Assembly: GCF_001717465.1 (NCBI RefSeq)
Contig: NZ_CP017074.1
Coordinates: forward strand, 2,818,873-2,882,872
From: Luteimonas sp. JM171
GTDB taxonomy: Bacteria > Pseudomonadota > Gammaproteobacteria > Xanthomonadales > Xanthomonadaceae
DNA: 64,000 nt
Direction of reading: 5' to 3'
Positions within the stretch are counted from its first letter, which is position 1; each line of letters begins with the position of its first letter. The translations under genes and the position numbers were made by a program. Of the stretch, positions 42,414 to 50,046 are shown piece by piece. The notes beneath the pieces are model-generated. The model saw only the letters and a program-made list of their open reading frames with translations, was not told the origin of the DNA and searched no databases.

Positions 42414-42632
42414 ATGTCCAATCCATCCGTTGAAATCGACGGCGCGCTCGTTGCGCGCGAACTGGGCCTGGCCACGGACGAATTCCGCCGGCTGATGGAG
42501 ATCCGCAAGATCAAGGTGCTCTGCGAGCGCGGCACCGGCGAGGATGAAGGCCTGTACCGGGCGACGTTCTACCACCAGGATCGCCGCGCGCGGTTCATCG
42601 TGGACCGCTTCGGCCGCGCCGCGCGCGCGTAA
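42414..42632 (+). CDS. DUF6522 family protein
   Basis: A 72-residue cytoplasmic protein matching the DUF6522 family (VEIDGALVARELGLATDEFRRLM, then YRATFYHQDRRARFIVD). These small proteins are found near anaerobic respiration and NO-related genes in proteobacteria; that association is from memory and not shown here. There is no ribosome-binding site, and the start codon probably coincides with the transcript start. It is divergent from the HMA-like gene and tail-to-tail with the acyltransferase gene (1-base gap). Confidence 0.75.
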   Translation: MSNPSVEIDGALVARELGLATDEFRRLMEIRKIKVLCERGTGEDEGLYRATFYHQDRRARFIVDRFGRAARA

Positions 42633-42633
42633 G

Positions 42634-43548
42634 TCACTGATCCCGCGGCCCGTCGCCGCCGAGCAGGCGCTCGATGTCGCCGTCCTTCTGTTCCCACAGC
42701 CCGTTCATCCACTGCTGGAAGCGGGCGCGGAACGGCCGGTCGTGCTGGTAATCGCCGGCGGCCAGGTCAGCGGGCACCGGGCGCTCGCGGACCAGGACCC
42801 GCGCCTCGGGCACCCTGCCGGCCATCAGGTCGGCCATCGTCGGGCGCCCGGCCGGATAGGCGATGCTCACGTCCAGCACCGCCTGCAGGCCCTCGCCCAT
42901 CGCGCTGAGCACGAACGCCACGCCGCCCGAGCGCGGCTTGAGCAGATGCCGATACGGCGAGTCCTGGCGGGCGTGCTTTTCCGGAGTGAAGCGCGTGCCC
43001 TCGACGAAGTTCATGATCGACACCGGCATGTCACGGAACTTCATGCAGGCCCGTCGCGTCGCCTCCATGTCGCGCCGGCCCAGCTCCGGGTTGCGGGCGA
43101 TCTGGCGATGGGTGTAGCGGCCCATGAACGGGAAATCCAGCGCCCACCACGCCAGGCCCAGCACCGGCACCCAGAACAGCTGGCGCTTGAGGAAGAACCG
43201 CAGCAGCGGGATGCGGCGGTTGAACACCTTCTGCAGCACCAGGATGTCCACCCAGCTCTGGTGGTTGGCCAGCACCAGGTAATGGCCGTCGGCGCGCAGC
43301 CCGCCGGGCAGGTCCGCCACCACGCGGGTCGGCGTGAAGCGGTCGAACATCCATCCGTTCACCCCGATCCAGCTTTCCGCCAGCCGGCTCAGCGCGGCGT
43401 TGCAGGCGCGGCGCACGGCGCCGAACGGAAGCACCGCCTTTGCCAGCGCCACCGCAAGCAGCGGCACCGCGTGCACCAGCGTGTTGAGCACCACCAGCGG
43501 CAGCACCAGCGCTGCGCGCAACCAGCCCGGCAATGACACCCGCAGCAC
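42634..43548 (-). CDS. PlsC-type acyltransferase (YihG-like)
   Basis: A 304-residue membrane acyltransferase of the 1-acylglycerol-3-phosphate acyltransferase superfamily. The catalytic NHQSWVD (HX4D) lies at about 94-100, the substrate-binding FVEGTRF at about 177-183, and an N-terminal hydrophobic helix (AALVLPLVVLNTLVHAVPLLAVALA) anchors it. Length and sequence resemble YihG rather than the shorter PlsC. It probably places an acyl chain at the sn-2 position or remodels phospholipids. The start is a GTG at 43548 with a weak ribosome site. A second GTG nine bases downstream is possible. Confidence 0.87.
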   Translation of the reverse strand: MLRVSLPGWLRAALVLPLVVLNTLVHAVPLLAVALAKAVLPFGAVRRACNAALSRLAESWIGVNGWMFDRFTPTRVVADLPGGLRADGHYLVLANHQSWVDILVLQKVFNRRIPLLRFFLKRQLFWVPVLGLAWWALDFPFMGRYTHRQIARNPELGRRDMEATRRACMKFRDMPVSIMNFVEGTRFTPEKHARQDSPYRHLLKPRSGGVAFVLSAMGEGLQAVLDVSIAYPAGRPTMADLMAGRVPEARVLVRERPVPADLAAGDYQHDRPFRARFQQWMNGLWEQKDGDIERLLGGDGPRDQ

Positions 43549-43652
43549 CTGGATTCCGGAAGGGGCGGAAAGGGTAACCCAACCGCGCCGGCGCTCACGC
43601 GGCGGTGGGCTATGATCGATACCCGGGCCCGCGGCCCGCCTTCGGAACCAAC

Positions 43653-44321
43653 GTGCCAGGCTACGAAACCAGGATCATCGACGTGGATGTGGGCGGTCAT
43701 CGCTACCGCCTGCGCGTACTGGCCGACAACCAGCAGTTTTCCGATCCCGATGGCCACGGCGATCGCCTCGGGATTTCCTCGGCGCAGTGGAGCCTGTTCG
43801 GGCAGGTCTGGCCAGTGGGCAAACTGCTTGCCGAGGCCATGGACACCGCCGACATGGAAGGCAAGCGCATGCTGGAGCTCGGCTGCGGCATCGGCCTGCC
43901 CAGCCTGGTGCTCGAGCGCCGCGGCGCCCAGGTGGTGGCCACCGACATCCATCCGCTGGCCGAACCGTTCCTCGCCTACAACTCCGCGCTCAACGGCCTG
44001 CCCTCCGTGCACTTCCGCCAGCTGGACTGGGAAAAGCCGCTGCCAAGCCTGGGCGACTTCGACAAGATCATCGGCAGCGACCTGCTCTATGAGCGCGACC
44101 ACCCCGCCCTGCTGGCAGGCGTGATCGCCCGCCATGCCAGGCCCGTGGCCGAGGTCGTCATCACCGATGCCGGGCGCGGGCACACCTCGGCCTTCAGCCG
44201 CGAGATGGCCGCGCTGGGCTTTGACGTGGAAGAAAGCCACCACCCGCTTGAGGACAAGGACGGCAACACCATCCGCGCGCGCCTGCTGCGCTACCGGCGG
44301 GGCCTGCCGCCGCACGGCTGA
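43653..44321 (+). CDS. METTL21-like SAM-dependent methyltransferase
   Basis: A 222-residue class I methyltransferase of the family-16 (METTL21/calmodulin-lysine type) group. The SAM motif is MLELGCGIGLPSLVLERRGAQVVATDI, with QWSLFGQVWPVGKLLAEA upstream and GSDLLYERDHPALLA in place of the family's D-L/V-x-Y motif. The target is unknown; relatives modify lysines in proteins. A TATGAT -10 box at 43611-43616 places transcription near 43623, so the first in-frame GTG (43605) is outside the mRNA and the GTG at 43653 is preferred. Confidence 0.8.
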   Translation: MPGYETRIIDVDVGGHRYRLRVLADNQQFSDPDGHGDRLGISSAQWSLFGQVWPVGKLLAEAMDTADMEGKRMLELGCGIGLPSLVLERRGAQVVATDIHPLAEPFLAYNSALNGLPSVHFRQLDWEKPLPSLGDFDKIIGSDLLYERDHPALLAGVIARHARPVAEVVITDAGRGHTSAFSREMAALGFDVEESHHPLEDKDGNTIRARLLRYRRGLPPHG

Positions 44322-44332
44322 CCTGGATCATC
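44319..44332. promoter_or_regulatory. Third FNR/DNR-type palindrome
   Basis: CTGACCTGGATCAT repeats 13 of 14 bases of the site at 42329-42342. Its centre (44325.5) lies 41.5 bases before 44367, and a GATACT box at 44354-44359 sits at the matching -10 position, in front of the cysteine synthase-like gene. The overlap with the methyltransferase stop codon means part of the match is constrained by coding. Confidence 0.5.
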
Positions 44333-44413
44333 GCCGCTCCACCCGCGGCGTCGGATACTCGGATCGCCGCGGCGCCAGCGTCGCCGCACCAGTCCATCCG
44401 CAGGAGCCAGGCC

Positions 44414-45364
44414 ATGCCGACCCGCTATACCGGGGTATCCCGGTCCATCCTCGACGCCGTGCACGACACCCCCCTGCTCGATCTGGGCGACGGCGTGTTC
44501 GCCAAGTGCGAGTTCCTCAATCCCTCCGGCTCGATCAAAGCGCGCATTGCCACCTACATCATCGAGCGGGCGGAGAAGGAAGGCCGGCTCAAGCCCGGTG
44601 ACACCATCGTGGAGGCCACGAGCGGAAACACCGGCAATGCCTTTTCGATGGTGGCCGCGGTCAAGGGTTACCGGATGATCGTGGTGATGCCCGAGGGCCT
44701 GACCAGCGAGCGCGTGGCCATTTCCCGCGCGTACGGGGCCGAGGTGCTGCTGAGCGGGGATTTCCATGTCAACGAAGCGCTCGAGCGCGCGCGCGAGCTC
44801 GGCCAGCGCGACGGGTTCTTTTTCCCGGGCCAGTTCGAATCGGAGTGGAACGTGCAGGAGAACCGGGAGATCCTCGGTCCGGAGATCCTCGCCCAGCTGC
44901 CGGACGGCCGGCGGCCGGATGCGTTCGTACACGGCGTGGGCACCGGCGGCACCCTGATCGGCGTGGGCCAGGCCTTCCGCACCGCCAACCCCGAGGTGCG
45001 CCTGTTCGCCATGGAGCCCTCGGAGTCGAAGACCCTGCTGTGCGGCGAGGTGGACCTGCACGGCATCGAGGGCATTTCCGACGGCTTCGTGCCCGGCATC
45101 TTCGCCCGCCATCAGGAGATGGTGAGCGACTTCCTGAGCGTTTCCAGCAGCGATGCCGTGGCCGCCATGCGCGACCTCGCCCGCAAGCGCGGCCTGCTGT
45201 GCGGTCCCAGCTCGGGCGCGCATGTGATTGCCGCGCGCCGAATCCGCGAACGGTATCCGGAGCTGGAAACAGTGGTGACCGTGCTGGCCGACAAGGGCGA
45301 GAAATACCTCAGTGACTACTACATGCAGCAGTCGGGCGAACCGGAGGCGCCGCCGCTGCACTGA
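44414..45364 (+). CDS. Cysteine synthase family PLP enzyme
   Basis: A 316-residue fold-type II PLP enzyme. The PLP lysine is Lys42 in NPSGSIKARI, the phosphate/substrate loop is ATSGNTGNAF, and the PLP-phosphate glycine loop is GVGTGGTLIG. GISDGFVPGI and CGPSSGAH complete the cysteine synthase/cystathionine beta-synthase pattern. It lacks the C-terminal tail of housekeeping CysK. Substrate may be O-acetylserine, O-phosphoserine or another beta-substituted serine. It stands upstream of the amidohydrolase-DUF1704-ATP-grasp operon with about 100 bases between, and could feed it. An FNR-type site precedes it. Confidence 0.88.
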   Translation: MPTRYTGVSRSILDAVHDTPLLDLGDGVFAKCEFLNPSGSIKARIATYIIERAEKEGRLKPGDTIVEATSGNTGNAFSMVAAVKGYRMIVVMPEGLTSERVAISRAYGAEVLLSGDFHVNEALERARELGQRDGFFFPGQFESEWNVQENREILGPEILAQLPDGRRPDAFVHGVGTGGTLIGVGQAFRTANPEVRLFAMEPSESKTLLCGEVDLHGIEGISDGFVPGIFARHQEMVSDFLSVSSSDAVAAMRDLARKRGLLCGPSSGAHVIAARRIRERYPELETVVTVLADKGEKYLSDYYMQQSGEPEAPPLH

Positions 45365-45466
45365 GCCCGCGCCTTTCGCCGGTTCTTGAACGATCCGCGA
45401 ACGGCTGCCGCGTCAGGCCGCTCCCGGTCACGGGGCAATCATTCCGCCGTTGACACCATCGCATCC

Positions 45467-46321
45467 ATGGAAGGACGACACGATGCCCGGCCGGCGCGCT
45501 ATTTCCGCCCCGGCGAGATCCCGATCCCGACGCCGGCCGCCGCCGAGTGGAAAGTCACCGTCAGCGATGGCCCCGTGATCGCCACCGCGATCCACGACGG
45601 CCACGCGCTGCGCCCCTCTCTGCAGCGCCTGAGCGACCTGGACAGTGCGGTGCGCTGGCGCGAGGAAGACCCGCTCACCAGCGTGTTCACCGCGGTGGGC
45701 GATGTCCGCCTGCAGGCAGGCACGTCGCGCTTCGAGGTGGACCTGAACCGTCCGCGCGACGGTGCGGTGTACGCCCTCCCGGAAGATGCATGGGGCCTGG
45801 AGCTGTGGCGCGCGCCGCTGCCGGACGCGGAGCTGGAGCAGTCGCTGGCCGCCTGGGACCGGTTCTATGCGATGTTCACCGAGCTCGTCGACCGGCTGCT
45901 CGAGCGCTGGCCGGCGCTGCTGCTCATCGACCTGCACAGCTACAACCACCGCCGCGACGGCGCCGATGCCCCACCGGCCGACCAGGATGGCAACCCGGAC
46001 ATCGAGCTGGGCGTGACCACCGCCGACCCCGCCCGCTGGTCGGGCGTGGTGCAACGCTTCGGTGAGGTCCTGCGCCGGCATCCGGTGGCCGGCCGCGAGC
46101 CGGACGTGCGCGAGAACGTGCGCTTCCCCACCGGCGGGCATTTCCCGGAATGGGTGTATGCGCGCTGGGGATCACGGGTGTGCACCATCTCGCCCGAGTT
46201 CAAGAAGATCTTCATGGACGAGTGGACCGGCCAGGTGGACCTGGTGGCGCTGTACGATCTGCGCGATTCCCTGCAGGCGGCGGTGGACGCGGTGCGGCCG
46301 GAATTCGAGGTGCGCCCGTGA
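45467..46321 (+). CDS. N-formylglutamate amidohydrolase family protein
   Basis: A 284-residue zinc amidohydrolase of the FGase (HutG-like) family, related in fold to carboxypeptidases. Recognised by HDGHALRPSL, EEDPLTSVF, DLNRPRDGAVY and DLHSYNHRR (metal ligands His and Asp/Glu). In histidine degradation such enzymes release formate, but no hut genes are near, so another N-acyl amino acid or peptide may be the substrate. It overlaps the next gene by 4 bases (GTGA). The ATG at 45467 lacks a good ribosome site, and a TTG at 45386 is less likely. Confidence 0.82.
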   Translation: MEGRHDARPARYFRPGEIPIPTPAAAEWKVTVSDGPVIATAIHDGHALRPSLQRLSDLDSAVRWREEDPLTSVFTAVGDVRLQAGTSRFEVDLNRPRDGAVYALPEDAWGLELWRAPLPDAELEQSLAAWDRFYAMFTELVDRLLERWPALLLIDLHSYNHRRDGADAPPADQDGNPDIELGVTTADPARWSGVVQRFGEVLRRHPVAGREPDVRENVRFPTGGHFPEWVYARWGSRVCTISPEFKKIFMDEWTGQVDLVALYDLRDSLQAAVDAVRPEFEVRP

Positions 46322-47535
46322 GCGCTGCCGGTGGCCGCGACGCGCCCCGCGCCCTGCCCCCGGTGGCGGCGGAGGTGGATGCCTCCCTGGCCGCGCTGGA
46401 CGCGGAGCTGGACTGGCTGATCGCGCTCACCCCGCTGGGCACCGATGAACTGTGGGACGCGTTCGAGGCCAGCGGGCGGACCCGGGTGCCCCCGATGCGC
46501 TACGCCGAACCCGTGCTGGACATGCAGGCGCTGGAACAGCGCCTGCGCGAACTGCCGGTCGACCGCATCGAATCGCCGCTCCTCAAGGGCGTGCTGGCGG
46601 AAAAGCAGCGCGAACTGGAGCGGATGATCGAACTGGTGCGGCTGCGCGGCACCGAGGGGTTCGTGACCGCCAGCATCGACCTGTTCGGCGGCGTCGAGGC
46701 CGGGTTGCTGAAGCTCGCCAACACCATCCTTTCCGAGGTCAGCGGCAGCGAGCCGCTCACCGCCGATTGTGGCGTGGACGCGGTGGTCTCGGCAGTGGAA
46801 GAGGAGGTTGAGTGGTACCGCGAGCGCGCCCCCGACTTCGGCCTGGAGATCACGGTGGATGCCGACATCGGCTCGTTGATGATGGTCTCGCACGGTCGCC
46901 TGTACCTGGACGCCGACCTGCGCCTGCCCAGCGCGCGCCTGCAGCCGCTCGTGCAGCACGAGGTCGGCACGCACGTGGTCACCCGCTACAACGGCATGAA
47001 GCAGCCGCTGCGCCAGCTGGCCGTCGGCCTGGCCGCCTACGACCCCTTGCAGGAAGGCCTGGGCGTGCTTGCCGAGTACCTCACCGGGTACCTGCCCGGT
47101 GAGCGGCTGCGGGTCCTGGCCGCCCGGGTGGTCGCCGCTGACATGGCAATCCGCGGGGAAAGCCTTCCGGATGTGTTTGCCTGCCTGCACGAGGACCACG
47201 GCTTCGCCACCGACGACGCCTTCGACGTTGCGGTGCGGGCGCTGCGCGGCGGCGGGCTCACCAAGGACGCGGTGTACCTGCGCGGCCTGTGCCACCTGCT
47301 GGAGCACCTGGGCGCCGGCGGGGAATTCCACGCCCTGTTCGCGGGCAAGTTCGCGCTCTCGCACCTGGTGGTGCTGGAGCAGCTGGAAGAGGCCGGCTGG
47401 GCGGTACCCCCCAGGCTGCTGCCCCGCTACGCCTGCGAAGAAGGTTTCGAGAAGGTGCTGGATGCCTGCCGTGCCATCGGCGTCCAGGACCTGTACCAGT
47501 CCCATCCACCTCCAGCCCGGGAAGCCTTGGCATGA
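46318..47535 (+). CDS. DUF1704 (MATCAP-like) metallopeptidase, QEGLA motif
   Basis: A 405-residue protein of DUF1704, annotated elsewhere as 'flavohemoglobin expression-modulating QEGLA motif protein'. The zinc-binding HEVGTH (HExxxH) is at 214-219 and the QEGLG (QEGLA) motif with a Glu ligand at 245-249. In eukaryotes the same family includes MATCAP, which removes the C-terminal tyrosine from tubulin, so carboxypeptidase-type activity is plausible. It starts at a GTG overlapping the FGase stop and ends in an ATGA overlap with the ATP-grasp gene. No signal peptide is present, so it acts in the cytoplasm. Confidence 0.85.
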   Translation: MSAAGGRDAPRALPPVAAEVDASLAALDAELDWLIALTPLGTDELWDAFEASGRTRVPPMRYAEPVLDMQALEQRLRELPVDRIESPLLKGVLAEKQRELERMIELVRLRGTEGFVTASIDLFGGVEAGLLKLANTILSEVSGSEPLTADCGVDAVVSAVEEEVEWYRERAPDFGLEITVDADIGSLMMVSHGRLYLDADLRLPSARLQPLVQHEVGTHVVTRYNGMKQPLRQLAVGLAAYDPLQEGLGVLAEYLTGYLPGERLRVLAARVVAADMAIRGESLPDVFACLHEDHGFATDDAFDVAVRALRGGGLTKDAVYLRGLCHLLEHLGAGGEFHALFAGKFALSHLVVLEQLEEAGWAVPPRLLPRYACEEGFEKVLDACRAIGVQDLYQSHPPPAREALA

Positions 47536-48593
47536 ACGATCGCCCCCTCAAGCTCGGATTCGTCGTCAACGACGTCGCCACCGAGAAGGACAACTACACC
47601 ACCATCCGGCTGGCCCGCAGGGCGCTGGCGGAGGACCACGAGGTGGCGCTGATCGGCCTGGATGGCTTCATCTACGACGCCAACGACACGGTGCGCGCGA
47701 TCGCCCACGTGCCGCGCATCGACGGCTACCCGGATGACGCGGCCCTGCTGGCCGAGCTGCACGGCAAGGACGCCACCATCGAGCGCATCAACGTCGAGGA
47801 GCTCGATGTGCTGATGCTGCGCAGCGATCCGGCGGAAGAGGTGGAGGACCGCCCGTGGGCGCCCACCAGCGCGCTGCTGTTCGCCCAGCTGGTGACCCGG
47901 CGCGGGGTGATCGTGCTCAACGATCCCGCCAACCTCACCAACGCCTCCAACAAGACCTATTTCCAGCATTTCCCCGAGGAGGTGCGCCCGGCCACCTGCA
48001 TCACCTGCCAGGGCGACGAGATCAAGTCGTTCATCGCCGCGCACGGAGGCCGCGGGGTGATCAAGCCGCTGCAGGGCTCGGGCGGCCAGGGCGTGTTCGT
48101 GGTGGACGGCCACAGCGGCGCCAACCTCAACCAGATGATCGACGCGGTCCTGCGCGACGGCTACGCGATCGCCCAGGAGTACCTTCCGCGCGCCGCCGAT
48201 GGCGACCTGCGCCTGCTCACCCTCAACGGGCGGCCGCTGCGGGTGGACGGGCAATACGCCTGCATCCGGCGCTACAACGACAGCGGCGATGGGCGCAGCA
48301 ACATCAGCGCCGGCGGCAAGTGCGAACTGGTGACGCCGGATGCCGACGCGCTGCGGGCGGCGGAGATCGTGGCGCCCAAGCTGATGCGCGACGGCATGTA
48401 TTTCGCCGGCCTGGACATCGTTGGCGACAAGCTGATGGAGGTGAACGTGGATACGCCGGGCGGCATCAACATGGCCGACGACCTGGCGGAGGTGGACTTC
48501 AGCGGGCACATCATCGCCGACCTGGCGCGCAAGGTGAGGCTGCGCCGCCAGTACCGCGGGATCCTCAGCAACCTCGAGCTGTCGATGCTCTAG
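47532..48593 (+). CDS. Glutathione synthetase-like ATP-grasp ligase
   Basis: A 353-residue ATP-grasp enzyme resembling prokaryotic GshB. The N-domain begins LKLGFVVNDVATEKDNYTTIRLARRAL. VIKPLQGSGGQGVFVVDG is the ATP-binding grasp loop, DLRLLTLNG and FAGLDIVGDKLMEVNVDTPGGI provide the Mg-ATP and substrate loops. It joins a carboxylate to an amine at ATP cost. It differs from GshB (about 315 residues) in length and in its C-terminal tail. It is translationally coupled to the DUF1704 gene and forms the third gene of the operon. Confidence 0.85.
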   Translation: MNDRPLKLGFVVNDVATEKDNYTTIRLARRALAEDHEVALIGLDGFIYDANDTVRAIAHVPRIDGYPDDAALLAELHGKDATIERINVEELDVLMLRSDPAEEVEDRPWAPTSALLFAQLVTRRGVIVLNDPANLTNASNKTYFQHFPEEVRPATCITCQGDEIKSFIAAHGGRGVIKPLQGSGGQGVFVVDGHSGANLNQMIDAVLRDGYAIAQEYLPRAADGDLRLLTLNGRPLRVDGQYACIRRYNDSGDGRSNISAGGKCELVTPDADALRAAEIVAPKLMRDGMYFAGLDIVGDKLMEVNVDTPGGINMADDLAEVDFSGHIIADLARKVRLRRQYRGILSNLELSML

Positions 48594-48599
48594 GGCTGG

Positions 48600-49574
48600 T
48601 CAGGGCACCAGCACCACCTTGCCGGTATGGCGCCCGCTTTCAAGCCAGGCGTGGGCCTGCGCCGCGTCCGCAAGGGGGAAGGTCCGGTCCACGATGGCCC
48701 GCACCTTGCCCGCCTCCACCCACGGCCATACCTCCCGCTCCACGCCCGCGGCCAGGCGGGCCTTGTCATCCGCGCTGCGCGGGCGCAGCAGGGAGCCGGT
48801 CAGCACCGCTTGCTTCCGCATCAGGGTGAAGGCAGGCACCTGGAGATCGTTCCCCCCTTGCGCGGCGATGTAGACGATCCGCCCGCCGCGGTTGAGGGCC
48901 TTGAGCGTGGATTCCAGGTAAGGCGCGCCGACCATGTCCAGGGCCACGTCGACCCCACCCGCCGCCCGCGCCACCTCGCCGAAATCCTCCTGGCCCGTGT
49001 CCACGGCGATGTCGGCGCCGATTCCCAGCGCCGCCCGCGCCTTCTCAGCGCCGCGCGACGTGGCGATGACACGCGCGCCGGCCGCCTTCCCCATCTGGAT
49101 CGCGGCCACGCCGATGCCCGAGGTTGCCCCGTGTACCAGCAGCGTCTCACCCGTTTTCAATGCCCCGTGGCCGAACACGTTGGCGTAGACGGTGAAGACC
49201 GTCTCCGGCAGCGCCGCCGCCTGCACCGGATCCAGGCCCGCGGGGATCGGCAGCGCGTGGCGCGCGTCCACGGCGGCGAATTCGGCATAGCCCCCGCCCC
49301 CCAGGAGCGCGCACACCCGATCGCCCGGCTTCCAGCGTCCCGCGCCCTCGATCACCTCCCCGGCGATCTCCAGGCCCATCGTCTCCGGGGCGCCCGGCGG
49401 CGGCGCGTAGTTGCCCTCCCGCTGCACGATGTCCGGCCTGTTCACCCCGGCCGCCAGCACCCGCACCAGGATCTCGCCTTCGCGCGGCACCGGCCGCGGC
49501 AGTTCCACCACATGCAAAGCGTCCGCCGGCCCCTTGCCGCCGCGGATGCCGATTGCCTTCATCAAGTTGCCCAT
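48600..49574 (-). CDS. NAD(P)H quinone oxidoreductase (PIG3-type MDR)
   Basis: A 324-residue medium-chain dehydrogenase/reductase without zinc, of the quinone reductase/PIG3 group. Landmarks are AAGVNRPDIVQREGNYAPPPGAPE, VHGATSGIGVAAIQMGKAAGARVIATS (the NADPH-binding Rossmann loop) and RGGRIVYIAAQGG. It probably reduces quinones or enals with NADPH. Two starts (49574, MGNL; 49562, MKAIG) are possible. The second matches the family's usual N-terminus. It ends 6 bases from the ATP-grasp stop (convergent). Confidence 0.9.
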   Translation of the reverse strand: MGNLMKAIGIRGGKGPADALHVVELPRPVPREGEILVRVLAAGVNRPDIVQREGNYAPPPGAPETMGLEIAGEVIEGAGRWKPGDRVCALLGGGGYAEFAAVDARHALPIPAGLDPVQAAALPETVFTVYANVFGHGALKTGETLLVHGATSGIGVAAIQMGKAAGARVIATSRGAEKARAALGIGADIAVDTGQEDFGEVARAAGGVDVALDMVGAPYLESTLKALNRGGRIVYIAAQGGNDLQVPAFTLMRKQAVLTGSLLRPRSADDKARLAAGVEREVWPWVEAGKVRAIVDRTFPLADAAQAHAWLESGRHTGKVVLVP

Positions 49575-49614
49575 GCGGTCATCTTAAACCTCCCGCCTGC
49601 GATCGCATGCAGGG

Positions 49615-49643
49615 TGGACTTGAGTCCCGATCGGGACTACGAT
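49615..49643 (+). promoter_or_regulatory. Predicted promoter of the RES-Xre operon
   Basis: TGGACT (49615-49620) and TACGAT (49638-49643) with a 17-base spacer form a plausible sigma-70 promoter, placing the transcript start at about 49650, next to the antitoxin ATG at 49651. No Shine-Dalgarno is present, so the message may be leaderless. Confidence 0.55.
49623..49638. promoter_or_regulatory. Operator palindrome of the RES-Xre operon
   Basis: AGTCCCGATCGGGACT is a perfect 16-bp palindrome filling the promoter spacer and touching the -10 box. Its position fits autorepression by the antitoxin or toxin-antitoxin complex. Confidence 0.75.
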
Positions 49644-49650
49644 TCCCTAC

Positions 49651-50046
49651 ATGGCCCTATCCGCACCCAAGGCTTCCCCCTCGCCGCGCCGCGACCTCGC
49701 GGGCCCCGCGCTGCGGGCATTCTTCAACATCACCCGCCTGTGGGGGCTCACCGCCGAGCAGGAACGGGTGCTGCTCGGGAACCCCGGCCGCTCCACCTTT
49801 TTCCGCTGGAAGCGGGATCTCGATGGCGCCCTGCCCCAGGACGCGCTGGAGCGGATCAGCTACCTGCTGGGCATCTGGAAGTCGCTGCAGGTCCTGTTTG
49901 CCGATCCGGCCCAGGCCGATGCCTGGGTCAAGCGCCCCAACGATGCCCCGCTGTTCGGTGGCCGCAGCGCGCTTGAGCGGATGCTGGGCGGCCAGGTGGC
50001 GGACCTGTTCGTGGTGCGGCAGTACCTCGACGCCCAGCGCGGATGA
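49651..50046 (+). CDS. Xre/MbcA/ParS-type antitoxin
   Basis: A 131-residue antitoxin of the RES-Xre class. The N-terminal half (about 20-75) is a Xre-like helix-turn-helix region (FFNITRLWGLTAEQERVLLGNPGRSTFFRWK). The C-terminal half is the DUF2384 toxin-binding domain (LERISYLLGIWKSLQVLFADPAQADAWVKRPNDAPLFGGRSALERMLGG), a very typical sequence. It neutralises the RES toxin encoded next, with which it overlaps by 4 bases, and probably binds the palindrome just upstream. Confidence 0.92.
   Translation: MALSAPKASPSPRRDLAGPALRAFFNITRLWGLTAEQERVLLGNPGRSTFFRWKRDLDGALPQDALERISYLLGIWKSLQVLFADPAQADAWVKRPNDAPLFGGRSALERMLGGQVADLFVVRQYLDAQRG

Noticed and set aside
45386..45466. Extended N-terminus of the FGase-like protein from a TTG
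   Set aside because: The extra 27 residues are Arg/Ser-rich and unlike the family. ATG at 45467 fits better although its ribosome site is weak.
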